From positions 19,307,743 through 19,371,742 of the forward strand of contig OY755240.1 in the NCBI GenBank assembly GCA_963576725.1: 64,000 nucleotides of DNA, in the 5' to 3' direction. This stretch comes from Azorinus chamasolen (taxonomy: Eukaryota; Mollusca; Bivalvia; Cardiida; Solecurtidae). How positions within the stretch are numbered: the first letter of the stretch is position 1; every line of letters starts with the position of its first letter. The position numbers and the translations under genes were made by a program. Shown here one piece after another: positions 1 through 9,993 of this stretch. The notes under the pieces were generated by a model. It did no database searches. It saw nothing but the letters and a program-made list of their open reading frames with translations, and had not been told where the DNA came from.

Positions 1-44
1 TGGGGAATATTATTGCCAGGTCAAAAAATAATAGATATGTAATA

Positions 45-344
45 TACAAGCAAACAGTGCAGACCTTCATCAAACATTCTTAAATTAGCTGACTGATCTG
101 GGTCTACTATGTTTGCAGGATTTAAAAAGACAGGATAATGGATTAAGCCAGTCCTCCTTATAAACTCCTCTTAATGCCTCTGCAAACAGTGTAGACCCAG
201 ACCACATCACTCATTCAGTTTTTACCGATACCAAAAAATCTTGTGAACATTATAGTAATAAAGAATTATAATGTCGTTATAAAATTCATCTAAATATTGG
301 TTATGGTATTACTTTTATGAATATTCAACTGGGAAAGGGTTAAA
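45..344. repeat. Degenerate B-family MITE remnants
   Basis: Decayed stem arms (GCAAACAGTGCAGACC, then GATCTGGGTCTACTATGTTTGC after a gap) lie at 51-118. A second stem half (GCAAACAGTGTAGACCCAG) is near 184, and a B-type end GGGAAAGGGTTAA closes at 344. The dyad centre is lost. Probably two overlapping old copies. Confidence 0.55.
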
Positions 345-574
345 AAGTAAAAAAGCCTCTTGTTATGAAATATGTTGATCACATTAATGTGAGCAATTGG
401 CAACTTTGTATCTCTTTTAATGGGGTTTTATAAGTATTTTGTTTATTTTCTCAAGAATCTAGTTTTGCATAGTTTTGCGTTTTATTTGTTTGTTGTTTAG
501 CATGAGTCTATGATTCTGAAGTGTTTGTAAGAGTCAATCTTTTTTTCGTGGCTAATGCGTAATTATAAAAATTC

Positions 575-700
575 AGTCCAATACGGTAGACCCTGTCATA
601 AGCAGCCATTCATTTATTGAACATAGGAGTCTTAAAAAAACAGGTGGTTGTTTAATGAAGGGCAAAGGTAATACTATAGGAGCTTTCTTTCTCACATACC
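575..700. repeat. Degenerate E/F-type hairpin remnant
   Basis: Contains CAGGTGGTTGTTTAATGAAGG and ACTATAGGAGCTTTCTTTC, matching the stem of the TA-family palindromes. The left arm is badly decayed. No terminal repeat is certain. Confidence 0.4.
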
Positions 701-779
701 TTCACTTATCTCCGAGTTAGAATAACGGGTTAAGATTTCCTGATCTGTAACACGTGTAAGATCACTTTAGAACATAATA

Positions 780-808
780 TGACGTCATACGTCATATATA
801 TGACGTCA
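780..808. promoter_or_regulatory. Paired CRE-like TGACGTCA palindromes
   Basis: TGACGTCA occurs at 780-787 and 801-808. Between them, ACGTCATATATATGACGT (789-806) is an 18-bp perfect palindrome with further half sites. TGACGTCA is the known CREB/ATF site. No adjacent gene or TATA arrangement was found, so a regulatory role is only possible. Confidence 0.3.
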
Positions 809-890
809 AACCATGGAAACCGATGTTTACGTGTCATTTAAACGGCGAAAATGCACTTTTTTGATATTTGAGAAAAAGAATCTGATGCTC

Positions 891-1013
891 GTTGTCTTTT
901 AAGATCACATGTTGCTAAACTCACCAAGAAAATGTTATTAAGCTCGCCAAGGCTCACTTAATGACATTTTCTAAGGCTCGTTTAGGAACATGACTGTGAT
1001 CTTAAAAGACAAC
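891..1013. repeat. Imperfect foldback, 19-bp perfect outer arms
   Basis: GTTGTCTTTTAAGATCACA (891-909) is exactly complementary to 995-1013. The inner part pairs imperfectly (AAAATGTTATTAAGCTCGCC against GGCTCACTTAATGACATTTT). It does not match the other foldback families here. Confidence 0.6.
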
Positions 1014-1035
1014 TCGCAACAGATCCTCTATGTAT

Positions 1036-1119
1036 TACTTTTGACCTGCATTAAGCTACCACTTACAGACCCATAATTAGACCTGTTTTTGGTAGCCGCT
1101 TAAGACAGGTTCTACTGTA
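1036..1119. repeat. F-like MITE right half
   Basis: GACCTGCATTAAGCTACCAC is followed by a diverged arm and GACAGGTTCTACTGTA, the usual right end of a TA-family element. The left half is absent. Confidence 0.5.
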
Positions 1120-1895
1120 CTCAGGTGCAGTTATACATTCTTAAATTAATATTCATGGAGGAATGGGTAAACTCTTATATATGCCTGAGTCACATTTGCC
1201 ACAACAACCCTACATTCTAAAATTTCTATGGCCAATAGCATTCAATAGCCACCGCATAATATCTATGGCCATTTATGGTGCATATTGAATTTGTTGAGAC
1301 AGGTCAATGTACGGCATCCGTGCAGCCGCAATAGTTTTTTGAAATTCCATTGCAGCTGCAAAGAAGCCGCATGGTGCCAGCATGTCCAGTCTGGCACTTA
1401 CCGCTACACAACTTGGTTTTAAAAAGCTTTGGTGGCCATAGAAATTATAACTCCTGGCTTAGTCTTCTATAGCCTGTAAAAATTAGGGATATACCATACG
1501 GCAGATTTTCAACGGTTGCCGCAGCAATCTCTGGATTTCAGCGATCTAATGCAGCAGTATGGCAAATGTGGCTGCGGTTTTAGCATGCAAGCAGTGAGTA
1601 TGTAACATTTATTATACTGCAAAGTAAAATGCTTTGATTTGATAGATCAGTATAGCTAGCTCTGTAGACATCATATCATATTTCCTGTCGCAAGCCTTGT
1701 ATCGTAATTTCCTTAAGTATTCAGGCACCAAATTCCTCCTCTCTAACAGCTTCAGCAGCTGATTACTTTAGTTTGGGTCCATTTAAAAACTTTGAATTAA
1801 GCCTAACATACAATGTCATATTGTACGTATAAGTGGCAAATAGTAGAGACTTTGATCAGGAGTCATTTTATGTGAATCTGCACTATTTTCTTAGT
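1120..1895. other. Stretch without recognised gene or repeat
   Basis: AT-rich sequence with a few GCAGCCGCAA/CAGCTGCAA-like words. I see no convincing open frame, splice pattern or known repeat. Confidence 0.4.
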
Positions 1896-1930
1896 TATTC
1901 TACGAATACTTACAGCAGTTATGGTATATA

Positions 1931-2128
1931 CAGAGCTACAGATAAAGGTGTGAACCCATATACTAAAATTGTCATTTTCTCCATCAAAACCCTATACTGT
2001 GACCACTCATTAGAATCGTCTCTTCGAGACGATTCTAAAGAGTGGTCACAGTACAGGGCTAAATGGTGGAGAAATAAAGAAACTATTCTTGAAAATGTTT
2101 ACATTTACGCTTGATCTTGTCTGGACAT
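1931..2128. mobile_element. H-family foldback MITE
   Basis: Runs from CAGAGCTACAGATAAAGGTG to CTTGTCTGGACATAATGG. The central palindrome GACCACTCATTAGAATCGTC/TCTTCGAGACGATTC is almost perfect. A short apparent frame across it is a by-product of the palindrome. Confidence 0.7.
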
Positions 2129-2692
2129 AATGGTATATGACAATATAATGGGTGCTAGCTATTGGTTACTTCAGACAGTCTCTTCAGACATGTATAATGT
2201 CATTATGAAACTGATTCAACAACCTACTCGACTTGACGTCTGTCTGTGAAAAGAAATGACACTGATTGTTAAAGAGGAAGTCCCTACAATGAATGCAGTT
2301 ATTTTTCAGTAATATCATAAAACTTGATATTTGTTATGTTCAATCATTATTATGAAGATGGTCATGATTTGCACCTCTGATACAAAATAATCTGTTTTCA
2401 CGATACTTATAACTTTTGTTCTACAACAAAATATTATCTCTTTGGTCGAACAGTTAACAAAACTAAAATGCAAGCTGAATAAATACTAGAACATTTGCCT
2501 TATAAAATGGGTCTTCGATATCTAATGAAAGTTGTGTCTTCTTCGGTGTTTATTCAACTCTGAACTGGTTTTCTTGTGATATACTTCTTTTCAGCATGCA
2601 ATCAAATTATTTATGTAACTGTTAGGCATTTTAAGAGACTATCGCTTTAATTATTTGAATGCTGAATTTTCAGTGAAATGGCCCATCATTGT

Positions 2693-2870
2693 TTAACCCT
2701 TTCCCTGTTCAATATTCATGTAAGAAAAAATGACATCATGAATATTTACAAGCTCAATTTTTATGACAGTAAACAGAGCAGACCCTGAGCAGACGGCTCC
2801 TATAGGAGCCGTCTGATCTGGGTCTACTCTGTTTGCAAACACGTGAAAACATGTTTATATGAGGGAACGA
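2693..2870. mobile_element. B2 MITE
   Basis: Begins TTAACCCTTTCCCTG. The stem (CAGACGGCTCCTATAGGAG and its complement) is near-perfect. The distal end TATGAGGGAACGAAATG has lost GGGTTAA. Confidence 0.7.
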
Positions 2871-2894
2871 AATGACATCATGGATCGAAGATAT

Positions 2895-3345
2895 TTAATC
2901 CTTTCAGTGTGGGAGACAATTTTAAGTTACTATAATATCCTTTGCAAATACTGCAGGCCCAGAGGGTTTCTGGAGGCCCGTCACATCAGGGTCAGCACTG
3001 TTTGTCATGTTACACTTTTCTTAACCCTTTCCTCCATAGGCTATTTTTAGACCCAAAGGTGTTGAATGAATCTACGGAAAAGGAGCATTATAATTACTAG
3101 AGAAAAGTAAAAGTTTAGAATTTTGTAGTTTGAAATCATTGTGATAAATAGAGCATTTGCTCCTATAGGAGCAAATGCTCTATTTATCACAATGGTTTCA
3201 AGAAGTGGTAACATATTACAGAGGCGCAGAAAGGCGTATTTATGTTGGAAAGGGTTAAAACATCTCTGAATATTCACACTAAATTTGAACTGTTCGAATT
3301 TTGGTATTTTCATTCAGCTTTGAAAAGGTTAATTCCTGACGTTTT
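2895..3345. mobile_element. D MITE interrupted by an A element
   Basis: The left part (TTTCAGTGTGGGAG, then GCACTGTTTGTCATGTTACAC) stops at 3020. The right part (CTGAATATTCACACTAAATTTG, then TTCAGCTTTGAAAAGG) resumes at 3259. Rejoining the two gives the D arrangement seen intact at 18915-19128. Confidence 0.65.
3021..3258. mobile_element. A MITE, complete, nested in D
   Basis: TTAACCC to GGGTTAA, with the perfect A palindrome (GATAAATAGAGCATTTGCTC and its complement). TTAA flanks both sides where it splits the D element. Confidence 0.85.
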
Positions 3346-3558
3346 GGTGTTCTTTACGGGAGGCAGAGGTAATAAACTAAAATGAGATTAAATTTGTTTG
3401 ATTTAGATTTTACAGTATGGAATAAATTTGTAGTACAGTTTCTTTCCAGAATACTTGAGAATTTATTCCTGGTTATGCTTTGGGGACATGCATTTACTTA
3501 TATAGGAATAAATTGTCAAAACTCCTTGGAATAAACTGTATATACAGTAGAACCTGTG

Positions 3559-3717
3559 TTAACCCATTACTTCATAGGCTATTTTTAGATATGAGCTCTT
3601 TGAATAAATTTACCGAAAAGGAGCATCAACTAGAGAAAAGGATTTTTTTTAGAATTTTGCAATTTGAAACCATTGTGATAGACAGAGCATTTACTCCTAT
3701 AGGAAGGAATGGGTTAA
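3559..3717. mobile_element. A MITE with right arm deleted
   Basis: TTAACCCATTACTTCATAGG to GGAATGGGTTAA. The right arm is gone (ACTCCTATAGG joins AAGGAATGGG). The flanks are ACCTGTG and GTGGCC, so it sits at a TTAA inside the F element. Confidence 0.75.
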
Positions 3718-3883
3718 GTGGCCATAAGAAAGAGGTGTACATATCAGTCTGTAGGCATGTGATAGCTTAATGCAGGCCAAAAGTAATGCAAAAAGCCTCC
3801 TATAGGAGCTTTCTGCATTACTTTTGTTCAGCATCAAGCAACCACATGCTTTTTAAGACTCCTAATTGTTCAATAAATAAATG

Positions 3884-4292
3884 GGCACAGAGGTCCAGAT
3901 AAGATGCGTAAATTAAAACATTTTCAAGAATAATTTCTTTATTTCTACACCAAATCTTATGTTGTGACCACTCTTTTGAATCATCTTGAAGAGACAATTC
4001 TAATAAGTGGTCACAATATAGGGTTTGTTGGAGAAATGACGATTTTAGTATTTGCAGGGTTGCCACATGTCAGGGAAAAGTCAGGGAAATTGATTTATTT
4101 TTTTTCAAGGTCAGGGAAATTTGAGAACTGTCAGGGAAATTTGAAAATATAGGCAAATGTCAGGGAATTGTCAGGGAATTTTGAAAACATGAGAATGAAG
4201 GTCATATATTTAAAAAAAATTGTCAGGGAATTTTGTTTCCTGTAGTTTGTGGCAACCCTGATTTGAGTATTCACATTTATCCGTAGCTCTGG
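3884..4292. mobile_element. H foldback split by a hAT-like insertion
   Basis: The left end AGAGGTCCAGATAAGATG, the palindrome (GTGACCACTCTTTTGAATC and complement) and GACGATTTTAGTATTTG stop at 4054. ATTTGAGTATTCACATTTAT then CCGTAGCTCTG resumes at 4261. Confidence 0.7.
4055..4260. mobile_element. hAT-like MITE, 5-bp target duplication
   Basis: Perfect inverted ends CAGGGTTGCCACA/TGTGGCAACCCTG, flanked by direct repeats ATTTG (4050-4054 and 4261-4265). Inside, GTCAGGGAA recurs about seven times. Ends starting CAGGG with 5-bp duplications fit the hAT5 group; the assignment is inferred. Confidence 0.8.
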
Positions 4293-4370
4293 GCCACGTA
4301 GGACAGGTTTTGCTGTATAACTGTATAATACTTGCATAGGTTCAAATTGTTTAAAAGTTAAGTGCATGTA

Positions 4371-4529
4371 CAGTAAAACCCTGCTAATGCGACCACCTAA
4401 AAGAGGTATAATTCTGGGTGATAGATGCAGGAGCTTTCTGCATTACTTTTGCCCAGCATTAAGCAACCACCTGCTTATAAAGACACCCATGTTTATGCGT
4501 TAAGTGGTCGCATTAGAGGGGTTCTACTG
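4371..4529. mobile_element. F MITE, left stem arm deleted
   Basis: CAGTAAAACCCTGCTAATGC to GCATTAGAGGGGTTCTACTG, TA on both sides. The hairpin is mostly reduced to GCAGGAGCTTTCTGCATTAC. Confidence 0.75.
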
Positions 4530-4632
4530 TATGTTTATTAGAGATAGGTGGAAGAAACTTTTTACTGCTTACTCCATGAATATTCATAAAAGAGATGATA
4601 ACAACATGACTATTAATTTGATTTAGTTTTAT

Positions 4633-4702
4633 CTCTATTTATCACAATGGGGTCAAAAAGTGACTTTTACAGAGGCGTAGGAAGGCGTATTTATGGAGGA
4701 AA
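4633..4702. repeat. A MITE right-half remnant
   Basis: CTCTATTTATCACAATGGGG, then AGTGACTTTTACAGAGGCG and TATTTATGGAGGAAAT. The left half is missing. Confidence 0.6.
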
Positions 4703-4939
4703 TATGTTTATTATTTATAAGTGAGCTGTGATGTATGTTTGCGGTGCTCTTGTTTGTTGTATATTGATTTTGACTGAATTATCACAGCATGGTTACACTC
4801 ACAGTTTGTAACTTGCCTGAAGTCTTGTATCCTTCTGCTTGTATCAGAGAAATTGAAAACTTCATTTCCGAGGAAGAAAGACCAATAATGAAAAATCTTG
4901 AAACAATTTTTATTTTCTCCAATAAAGCAAGCATTTTGA

Positions 4940-5034
4940 TTCTTAACCATTAACACTTTGCCTAATTAACCATAACACTTTGCCTAATTAACCATTTACC
5001 TAAATTAATCATTAACCATTTACCTTGTTAACCA
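4940..5034. repeat. Short tandem repeat, CATTAACACTTTGCCTAATTAAC type
   Basis: Three to four degraded units of roughly 20-25 bp containing CCTAATTAACCAT/TTACC. They abut an A element that starts at the last TTAA. Confidence 0.55.
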
Positions 5035-5247
5035 TTAACCCATTCCCTCATATTGATGCCTTTTGATGCCTCTGTAACCGTAACTTTTTGAAATTTTTGT
5101 GATAAATAGAACATTGCTCCACTGGAGCAAATTGGTATCAAAACTACACAATTCTGAATTTTTCCTTTTTTCTAGTAAATACTGCTTTTCGGTAGATATA
5201 TTTAAAGAGGTGGGGTCATAAAAATAGCATATGACGGAATGGGTTAA
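5035..5247. mobile_element. A MITE, reverse orientation
   Basis: TTAACCCATTCCCTCATATTG to GGAATGGGTTAA. The dyad centre is GCTCCACTGGAGC and the right palindrome arm is deleted. Confidence 0.75.
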
Positions 5248-5288
5248 TCTCCAGAATTATTAAAAAAAGGCGCCTCCCTCTCTTGAGT

Positions 5289-5508
5289 ATTATTTAATCC
5301 ATTCCCTCATAGGCTATTTTTATATCCAACCACTTTGAATAAATCTACCAAAAAGGAGCATTAACTAGAGAAAAGGAAAATTTTCAAATTTTGTAGTTTG
5401 AAACCATTGTGATAAATAGAGCATTTGCTCCTATAGGAGCAAATGCTCTATTTATCACAATGGTTTCAACAGGTTATTTTTACAGAGGCGTAGAAAGGCT
5501 TATTTATG
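5289..5508. mobile_element. A MITE, right terminus lost
   Basis: Starts TTTAATCCATTCCCTCATAGG. The 68-bp palindrome is perfect. It ends AGAAAGGCTTATTTATG without GGGTTAA and runs straight into a B3 element. Confidence 0.75.
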
Positions 5509-5980
5509 TCTTTGCAAACAGAGTAGATGCAGAACACGTCTGACACAGAATGACAGACAAATCTACAGGTTTTTCCATGGCCAAAACATCCTGTTTTTAC
5601 TTGCCATTATAAAAATTTAGCTAATGAAAATTCATGATGTCATTATTAGCTGGTCTGTTTCAAAGAAAAGTCGAGCTATTGTGATGACTGGGTCGTAGGC
5701 GTTGTCGCCGTCGTGGTGGTGGTGCAAAAACTTCAATATGGCTCATTACTCAAAAAGTATAAGAGGTATCAACATGAAACTTCATAGGAGGGTAGATCTC
5801 ATCAAGGAGAGGACCCGTACATAAGAACTATAACTCTTGATTTCAAAATTTTGAGTTATGGTCCTTTATTTTTTTCACTTTTTTTTAAAAATTTAATTGG
5901 ACAAGCACCAAATCTGACGAACTTTGGCGCCTCATGCGGCTCTTGTTTCTTACATGAGTATTCATGGCGTAAAGAGTTAA
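5509..5980. mobile_element. B3 MITE remnant split by an HL element
   Basis: GCAAACAGAGTAGATGCAG, then AATTCATGATGTCATTATT, stops at 5647. TCTTACATGAGTATTCATGG followed by CGTAAAGAGTTAA resumes at 5948. The right arm of the hairpin is decayed. Confidence 0.65.
5648..5947 (+). mobile_element. Rolling-circle-like (HL) element, short type
   Basis: Starts AGCTGGTCTG, has GAGCTATTGTGATGACTGGG near the 5' end and finishes GCGGCTCTTGTT. Comparison with intact B3 (GTCATTATTTCTTACATG) shows insertion between Ts with no duplication, as known for Helentrons. A related copy lies at 55797-56122. No coding capacity. Confidence 0.65.
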
Positions 5981-6065
5981 TGAAGTAGAACTAGCTGAAG
6001 CAGAGAAATCTCTGTGACTTCTTAATGGAGATCAATAACAATCAATTTGCCACAATGGCTTGTAA

Positions 6066-6235
6066 TAATGTTCAACCAGCATTATTACTGGGTGCTCTCA
6101 GACACATTTTATTTTTTAAAGACCTCTTCTGTGCATGCACGCAGATCATTTCAATGATTATTTAGGACTTTATTCAGCAGAAAGTGATATCTCATTGCAA
6201 AAAAAGTAGCGGAGAGTTAGATGGAAGATTCCTGA
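6066..6235. repeat. Unclassified dispersed repeat, copy 1
   Basis: Resembles 7086-7275 across the whole stretch: TGGTGCTC, AAAGACCTCTTC, TGCATGCAC, CATTTCA then TGATTATTTA, GAGAGT then AGAT, GAAGA. No terminal structure seen. Confidence 0.5.
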
Positions 6236-6290
6236 GATCCTAAATACCCTAATCACCCTAAATAGGCAAGACATCCAGTCTCCCTTCCCA

Positions 6291-6470
6291 AGAGGTCCAG
6301 ATACATGTAAGATGTGTAAATCTAAACATTTTCAAGTTTATAGCTCCTTTATTTCTCCACCAAACCCTATAATGTGACCACTCTTTAGAATCATCTCAAA
6401 GAGAGGATTCTAAAGAGTGGTCACAGTATAGGGTTTGGTGGAGAAATGATGATTTTAGTATTTGGGTAGT
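6291..6470. mobile_element. H foldback MITE
   Basis: AGAGGTCCAGATACATGTAAG to GATTTTAGTATTTGGGTAG. The central palindrome GTGACCACTCTTTAGAATC/GATTCTAAAGAGTGGTCAC has matching flanks CACCAAACCC and GGGTTTGGTG. Confidence 0.75.
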
Positions 6471-6485
6471 TCTTTTCCATGGGTT

Positions 6486-6716
6486 TTTAACCAATTCCAT
6501 GTTCTATGTATATTCTAAATTTCGATACCTACTGAATATTCATTGAAAAAATGGTTATACCGAAATATGAAAGGTGGAACATTGTAGCCATTTTAGAAAG
6601 TAGAGAAACAGATCTTTCAAGTTCCATTTCAAACTTCTATAGGAAATATCTGATCTGAGTCTACTCTGTTTGTAAATGCGTGAAAACATGTTTTTATATG
6701 AAGGAAAGGTTTAAAG
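6486..6716. mobile_element. B1 MITE, reverse, palindrome arm deleted
   Basis: From TTAACCAATTCCATGTTCTA through CTACTGAATATTCATTG to the stem GATCTGAGTCTACTCTGTTTG and GAAGGAAAGGTTTA. Only one stem arm is recognisable. Confidence 0.65.
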
Positions 6717-6803
6717 CTGAATAAGTCAATTTTAGCACCTCTTTAGATAACTTAAACTGACATATTTGCAAAGGACAAAAGTGACTCGTTTCTGCTCTAA
6801 GGG

Positions 6804-7053
6804 TTAAACCTTTCCCTCATATAAACGTGTTTTCACGCATTTGCAAACAGAGTAAACCCAGATCAGACGGCTCCTATAGGAGCCGTCTGATCAGGGTTTG
6901 CTCTGTTTGCTAATAGAATTTGATAGATCTGTTTCTTTGCTTTCTAAAATGTCTATAATGCAACACCTTCCATATTTCTTTATAACTATTTTGTTAATGA
7001 ATATTCAATAGGTATTGAAATTTGGCCTTAATACAGAACAGGGAAAGGGTTAA
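6804..7053. mobile_element. B1 MITE, complete
   Basis: TTAAACCTTTCCCTCATA to AGAACAGGGAAAGGGTTAA. The palindrome is full (GACGGCTCCTATAGGAGCC centre) with A opposed to A in the stem. GCTAATAGAATTTGATAGATC serves as an empty site for the HL element at 58233-59855. Confidence 0.85.
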
Positions 7054-7085
7054 AGTAACTAGGGTACAATAAATTTGCAACAGGA

Positions 7086-7275
7086 GCTGGTAATAAAGAT
7101 CAACCAGCAGGGACTTCATTATTATTTGGTGCTCCCAAACCCATTATATTTTTTTTTTAAAAGACCTCTTCCATGCATGCACACAGGTCATTTCAGTGAT
7201 TATTTATGAGTTGATTATGCATCGAGTGAAATCTCATGCAAAAACAACATTAGTAGAGAGTCAGATAGAAGACTC
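7086..7275. repeat. Unclassified dispersed repeat, copy 2
   Basis: Second copy of the 6066-6235 repeat, same strand, about 1.02 kb downstream. It carries a longer T-run and TGCATGCACACAGG. Confidence 0.5.
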
Positions 7276-7394
7276 CTTAGTCTTTTCTTGTTCATAACAA
7301 CAGATTTTATCATTTCTAATCAGCCTGAAAACAATAACCACACTAAATATTTGGACAGTTCTCTCTACCAGTTTTTGCAGATGCATCAGTCAAT

Positions 7395-7560
7395 TTGGCA
7401 ACATTGTGATAATATTTAATTAGACTGACGCAGCAAATTTTGTAACCCTGATCAAATGACTCCTTTGGAGCTGTTCGATCTGGGTTTTCACTCTTTGCCT
7501 TAAGTTTGTCTGTCTGAATACTTAGGGTAAGTAACCTTTTCTGAAATGAAAATTTCACCA
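7395..7560. repeat. Degenerate B/J-type palindrome
   Basis: TTGTAACCCTGATCAAATGA, CTCCTTTGGAG and TTCGATCTGGGTTTTCACTC preserve a decayed stem with the usual dyad centre. Ends not identified. Confidence 0.4.
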
Positions 7561-7604
7561 GCTCAAATATCATCCATTTCATTATTTATTAATCAGTATC
7601 AGCA

Positions 7605-7845
7605 GAGCTACAGATAAAGGTGCGTACCCAAATACTAAAATACAGAGCTACAGATACCTGTGCATACCCAGATACTAAAATCAGCATTTCTCCACCGAAC
7701 CCTATACTGTGACCACTCTTTAGAATCGTCTCTTTGAGACGATTCTAAAGAGTGGTCACAGTATAGGGTTTGGTGGAGAAATAAAGGAGCTATTCTTGAA
7801 AGGGTTTACATTTCCTCGTCTTATCTGGACCTCTGTATCAGGATG
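7605..7845. mobile_element. H foldback with one end duplicated
   Basis: The left end (CAGAGCTACAGATA, GGTGCGTACCC, ATACTAAAAT) appears twice in tandem, at 7605 and 7642. A long near-perfect palindrome and GTCTTATCTGGACCTCTG follow. Confidence 0.75.
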
Positions 7846-8671
7846 AGGAATAATGAGCTTGGACCCTGATAAAACACCGAGTAACTTGGCAACTGATTTT
7901 GATCCAAGCTTTTTGCTCACGTATTCATAATTTATTTAAATAAAGTTCATTGTACATAAAGTTCAATAAATGTCAATGAGAATCAAGGTTAAGAGTGAAT
8001 ATAGGTCAGTCAAAATGAATGGTAAATGTGAATAAAGATATGTGTGAATGAAGGATAAGAGGGAATAAAGGTCAATAGGGTAAAGGATAAGAAGGAATTT
8101 ATAAAGGTCAATGAGAATGAAGGATAAAAATGATTAAAGGTCATTTAGAATGAAGGATAAGAATGAGTAAAGGTCAATGAGAATGAAGGATATTTAAGTG
8201 TGAATAAAGGTCAATGTGAATGAATGGTAAATGTGAATAGGGGTTAGTTTGAATGAAGGATAAGAGGGACTGAAGGTCAATGAAAATGTAGGGTAAGAAT
8301 GAATATATGTCAATTAAATAAAAAGTGTGTGAATGAAGGGTAATAGTGAATAAAGGTCAATGTGAATGAATGGTGAATGAATAAAGGTCAATGTAAATAG
8401 ATGAGAGGAGTGAAAAAAGATCCATCAGATGGGTAAGTGTGAATATAGGATAATGTGAATGAAATTATTAGTTTTGGCGGACCATGTCTATCGCCGAAGC
8501 TATATGCTGTTGTATACATGTGAAAGCCGAAGGCTTTACGGGAAATAATGTGAATGAAGGGTATGTGAATAATGGTCAGTGTGAATAAGTGAGAAGAGTG
8601 AATAAAGGTAAATGTGAATGAAGGGTTAAAGGGTGAATAAAGGTCAAAGTGAATAAGGTTCAGTGTTCATA

Positions 8672-8903
8672 TTAGCCCATTCCTCATATTGACGACTTTT
8701 GACAACTCTGTAAAAGTAACTTTGTGAATCCATTGTGATAAATAGAGCATTTGCTCCTCTAGGAGCAAATGCTCTATTTATCACAATGGTTTCAAACTAC
8801 AAAATTATAAAAAAAAAATCCTTTTCTCTAGTTAATGCTCCTTTTCAGTAGATTTATTCAAAGAGGTAACGTATCTAAAATAGCCTATGAGGTAATGGGT
8901 TAA
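8672..8903. mobile_element. A MITE, reverse, inserted in the minisatellite
   Basis: TTAGCCCATTCCTCATATTG to GGTAATGGGTTAA. Palindrome perfect, with centre GCTCCTCTAGGAGC. Flanks on both sides are minisatellite. Confidence 0.85.
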
Positions 8904-9090
8904 GTAAGAAGATGAAAAGGTCAATAAGAATGAAGGGGGAGAGTGAAAAAAAATGACAATGTAAATGAAGGAGAAGAAGAATGAATAAAGGTCAATGTGA
9001 TTGAAAGAGAAAAGTGAATAAAGGCTAGTGTGACTGAAGATTAAGCATGAAAAAATGTCAATATGAATGAGGGAGAAGATTGAATTAAGG

Positions 9091-9245
9091 TTTTGTTTGT
9101 TTGTTTGTGTTGATTAACGTCCGTTTCTGCTCACTATGGGCTAAATGGATGCCCCAGAGAGAGGGGAGAGGATACAGAGAAACCCGGGCGCGATGCCCTA
9201 CTCTTATTATCGACGGAGTTTCTCTGGTTCTTTTAGATGCCAAGT
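9091..9245. repeat. Interspersed repeat fragment, probably SINE-related
   Basis: Begins TTTGTTTGTTTGTGTTGATT and AACGTCCGTTTCTGCTCAC, then GAGAAACCCGGGCGCGATGC and TTCTCTGGTTCTTTTAGATG. GC content is above the minisatellite around it. The opening resembles a molluscan interspersed repeat I know only from memory. Confidence 0.4.
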
Positions 9246-9993
9246 CTAATTAATGAATTAAGCTCTGAGTGTGAATGAAATGTAAGAGTGTATATTGTTC
9301 AATGTGAGTGAAGGAGAAGTGCAAATATAAGTCAATTTCAATGAAGGTCAGTGTGAAAGAAGGGTAAGTGTGAATAAATGTCAGTGTGAATATAGAAGGT
9401 ATGTGGGGAAAAAATTCAGTGTGCATGAAGGGGAAGACTGAAAAAATGTAAATGTGAATGAAGGGTAAAGTGTGAATAGAGGTCAATATGAATGAAGCGG
9501 AACAGTGAAAAAAGGACAATGTGAATGAAGGAGAAGAGTGAATATAGGTCAGTGTTAATGAATTGTAAGTGTGAATAAAGGTCAATGTGAATGTAGCTCA
9601 ACAGTCAAAGTATTGTTACAGCCTGGTTATGGTGAATAAGACAGTGAGTGACAATAATATGAAATTAGTACATTTTGTAATGAAATTAATGTGAAAAAAT
9701 ATGGTAGTTGAGAATGAAAAACAATTTGAAATAAATTCATTGTGAATAAAAGCAATGTGAAATAAGTTCATTGTGAATGTGACATAATTTCATTTCGAAT
9801 GAAACAATATGGATAAGGTTCATTGTAGATGGAAATGATGTATCCCGGTACGTCATGATTTCGGCACCTTCCAGTTTCCGGCGGCCCTGGAAAAGTTTTA
9901 CATTCGCTGTCAAAATACATCATTTCCGGTTTGGTTCGTGCGCGTTTGTTTACATAGGCAACGTAAATGTCAATGGAATTCATTTAAGCCGAA

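Larger units (their letters stand above)
3545..4315. mobile_element. F MITE carrying three nested insertions
   Basis: Starts CAGTAGAACCTGTG after TA and ends CAGGTTTTGCTG before TA. It is split by an A element (3559-3717) and an H element (about 3884-4292), and H is itself split by a hAT-like element. The F stem (TGCAGGCCAAAAGTAATGC) is at 3772-3840. Confidence 0.65.
7925..9840. repeat. Degenerate AGGTCAATGTGAATGAAGG minisatellite
   Basis: About 1.7 kb of drifting units of 18-40 bp built from GTGAATAAAGGTCAATG and GAATGAAGGATAAGAG. Interrupted by an A MITE (8672-8903) and short foreign pieces (about 8463-8550 and 9091-9245), it resumes after the Tigger element. Reverse-strand open frames (FIHTYPSFTL-like) are repeat translations. 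Confidence 0.85.

Noticed and set aside
1833..2114. 93-residue frame across an H foldback
   Set aside because: Begins with GTG and its middle is the two arms of the palindrome.
9250..9601. Reverse-strand frames rich in FIHT/LYSH
   Set aside because: Translations of the GAATGA minisatellite in two overlapping frames.
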